Assembly (NCBI GenBank): GCA_902608115.1
Contig: CACLMT010000002.1
Coordinates: forward strand, 62,001-126,000
DNA: 64,000 nt
Direction of reading: 5' to 3'
Source: an uncultured SAR86 cluster bacterium
GTDB lineage: Bacteria > Pseudomonadota > Gammaproteobacteria > Magnimaribacterales > D2472
Shown here: positions 62,835 to 64,000 of the stretch, in pieces
Position numbering within the stretch: the first letter of the stretch is position 1
Layout: every line of letters starts with the position of its first letter
Made by a program: the position numbers and the translations under genes
The notes under the pieces: generated by a model
Seen by the model: the letters and a program-made list of their open reading frames with translations, nothing else
What the model was told of the DNA's origin: nothing
The model's database searches: none

Positions 62835-63719
62835 TTGAATAATTTAAAAAAGAAATACTTATTTGTAGGATTAGGGACCATGGGATTTCCCATGGCAGGA
62901 CATCTATCAAAATTAAAAAATATAGATTTATATGTTCATAACAGAACTCTTTCAGTTCTTAATAAATGGTTAAAAAAATATTCGGCTACTAAAATTGGAT
63001 CATTAGAAACTAATCAAATTAAATTTGATGGTTTAATTATTTGTTTGAAAGATGATTTGGTAATTGAATCTGTTTTATTAAAAGATAAATTAATTAAATC
63101 TATTAAGAACAATGGTTTTATAATAGATCATTCAACTACCTCTCTAGATCTTATTAAAAAAATTACTACCAATAAATTATTTAAATCTCAAAAAAATTTA
63201 TATTTTGATGCTCCAGTTACTGGGGGGCAATTAGGAGCAATTAATGGAAGATTATCTATCATGGTTGGTGGATCCAAGTCTAAATTTCCTAAAATTAAAC
63301 CACTAATTAATAGTTACTCTAATACAGTTACCTATATAGGACCTAACGGTCATGGGCAATTAACAAAAATGGTTAATCAATTGTGTATAGCAGGTCTTTT
63401 ACAAGGTCTATCAGAAGGAATAGCTCTTGGAAGTAAATCAAATTTAGAAATGGATAAAGTTTTTAAAGCCATTTCAGATGGTGCTGCTCAATCTTGGCAA
63501 ATGGATAATAGATTTCATTCAATGATTGATAAGAAATTTAATTTTGGATTTGCGGTAGATCTTATGATTAAAGATTTAAAAATCTCATTAAAACATGCGA
63601 ACTCAATGAACTTAAACCTTAATATTAGTAAATTAATCTTAAAAAAGTATAAAAGCTTATCTAAATTAGGTTACGGAGATTTTGATACATCTAGTTTAAT
63701 TAAGTTGCTACAGAAATAA
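62835..63719 (+). CDS. 3-hydroxyisobutyrate dehydrogenase-like NAD(P) oxidoreductase
   Basis: A 294-residue beta-hydroxyacid dehydrogenase with TTG start nine bases after the transporter. 'LFVGLGTMGFPMAGHLSKLK' binds the dinucleotide; 'FDAPVTGGQLGAINGRLSIMVGG' is the substrate-binding block; the catalytic Lys is in 'GQLTKMVNQLC'. Related enzymes oxidise 3-hydroxyisobutyrate, tartronate semialdehyde or similar small acids. Which one cannot be told here. Confidence 0.9.
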   Translation: MNNLKKKYLFVGLGTMGFPMAGHLSKLKNIDLYVHNRTLSVLNKWLKKYSATKIGSLETNQIKFDGLIICLKDDLVIESVLLKDKLIKSIKNNGFIIDHSTTSLDLIKKITTNKLFKSQKNLYFDAPVTGGQLGAINGRLSIMVGGSKSKFPKIKPLINSYSNTVTYIGPNGHGQLTKMVNQLCIAGLLQGLSEGIALGSKSNLEMDKVFKAISDGAAQSWQMDNRFHSMIDKKFNFGFAVDLMIKDLKISLKHANSMNLNLNISKLILKKYKSLSKLGYGDFDTSSLIKLLQK

Positions 63720-63744
63720 AAAACTTTGCCATATAGCAAGTTTT
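63720..63744. terminator. Probable bidirectional terminator hairpin
   Basis: AAAACTTTGC and GCAAGTTTT form a 9-bp stem with one bulged T and a six-base loop, directly after the plus-strand stop and facing the convergent DUF35 gene. The stem provides its own A and T tracts, so it could work in both directions, although it has few G/C pairs. Confidence 0.5.
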
Positions 63745-63805
63745 ACACTTACTATTTTCTAATCCACATATGCAATGCTTATATTATCAATAATGATTGA
63801 GGTAA

Positions 63806-64000
63806 TTATTCTGGTTCGAAAAAATAACTTATATATGAATTACCTTCTTTATCTTTTCTTCCAAGGGCATCTTTAAAAATAACTTTAACTTTCATATCAA
63901 ATTTAATTTTATCTGGATCTGGTTTAATATTTATTAGATTACCTTTGATCGTTCCGCCTTCATCTAAGTCAACAATTGCGGATATGTAGGGAACATCAAT
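63806..64000 (-). CDS. DUF35 OB-fold protein, C-terminal part (cut by window end)
   Basis: Not in the ORF track. On the minus strand the last 64 codons of a gene run from the window edge to TAA at 63806-63808. The translation begins 'IDVPYISAIVDLDEGGTIKG', continues 'FDMKVKVIFKDALG' and ends 'YISYFFEPE', matching the OB-fold half of DUF35 (zinc-ribbon plus OB-fold) proteins. These partner thiolase-like proteins and sterol side-chain aldolases (as in ChsH2/Ltp2) or other acyl-CoA enzymes. The zinc ribbon would be outside the window. Confidence 0.82.
   Translation of the reverse strand: MDVPYISAIVDLDEGGTIKGNLINIKPDPDKIKFDMKVKVIFKDALGRKDKEGNSYISYFFEPE

Noticed and set aside
1-64000. Mobile elements, CRISPR arrays, phage genes, toxin-antitoxin pairs
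   Set aside because: No transposase, integrase, terminal inverted repeats, direct-repeat arrays or phage-type genes were seen; the tRNA-Arg has no integrase beside it and no obvious duplicated 3' end.

Overview
The window is a dense, AT-rich stretch of a bacterial chromosome. About 65 genes are recognisable, with very short spacers, many 1-4 base overlaps and no gene-free stretch over 300 bases. The housekeeping gene order is gammaproteobacterial: rne divergent from rluC, then rpmF-fabD-fabG-acpP-fabF-mltG-tmk-holB; metG divergent from apbC; plus mlaA, dusA, nhaB, nudC, rnt and pdxJ. Strong AT bias, tight packing and many lipid/steroid-type redox enzymes suggest a streamlined marine gammaproteobacterium of the SAR86 type. 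That placement is inference; no rRNA gene is present to settle it.

Layout. 1-9.2 kb: a cytochrome P450 cut by the window edge lies behind a secreted M16 peptidase. Divergent from them is an operon of M28 peptidase lipoprotein, Baeyer-Villiger-type monooxygenase, APH-family kinase-like protein and an LLM-class (F420-type) oxidoreductase. A tRNA-Arg(ACG) follows. 9.4-16.7 kb: a TauD-type dioxygenase, a small membrane protein and a cyclic-di-GMP/phosphorelay island (PAS-EAL, a DHp-REC-GGDEF protein without an ATPase domain, a lone receiver and a large convergent hybrid kinase). 16.7-19.7 kb: TonB C-terminal protein, CBS protein, GPH-type transporter, rubredoxin and a thioredoxin-fold protein. 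19.7-28.1 kb: a minus-strand operon (DUF1214, sulfotransferase, SDR, amidohydrolase, Rieske oxygenase) divergent from an APH-family/aldehyde dehydrogenase pair, then another SDR. 28.3-31.2 kb: a coenzyme F420 operon (npdG-cofE-cofD-cofC) in which cofE appears to start with ATT. 31.2-39.4 kb: DUF1295 membrane enzyme, M20 hydrolase, nitronate monooxygenase-like protein, a ketosteroid-dehydrogenase-like flavoprotein, SDR, two NTF2-fold proteins, pdxJ and a monothiol glutaredoxin. 39.4-42.4 kb: a ferritin-like gene with a recognisable promoter and Fur-like site, an MBL-fold protein, rnt and a leucine dehydrogenase family gene. 42.4-64 kb: mostly housekeeping genes, ending with an AGCS transporter, a 3-hydroxyisobutyrate dehydrogenase-like gene and a DUF35 protein cut by the window end.

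How the genes may work together. The catabolic genes form a toolkit for oxidising hydrophobic, carbonyl-bearing substrates (P450, BVMO, Rieske oxygenase, KstD-like dehydrogenase, several SDRs, aldehyde dehydrogenase, NTF2-fold isomerase-like proteins). Electron carriers are also encoded: rubredoxin, an RnfB/RsxB-type ferredoxin next to a ferredoxin-NADP reductase, and F420 with its NADP reductase. No FO synthase is in the window, so F420 synthesis would need genes elsewhere.

Main points for a second look: the F420 operon and its ATT start; the GGDEF protein with two DHp-like segments (one lacking the His) beside a kinase with a similar DHp; RNase E without the Zn-link cysteines; a fab operon lacking plsX, fabH and yceD; an AGCS transporter with a large inserted domain; and MlaA without a lipobox cysteine. 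Nothing mobile, no CRISPR array and no phage genes were seen.
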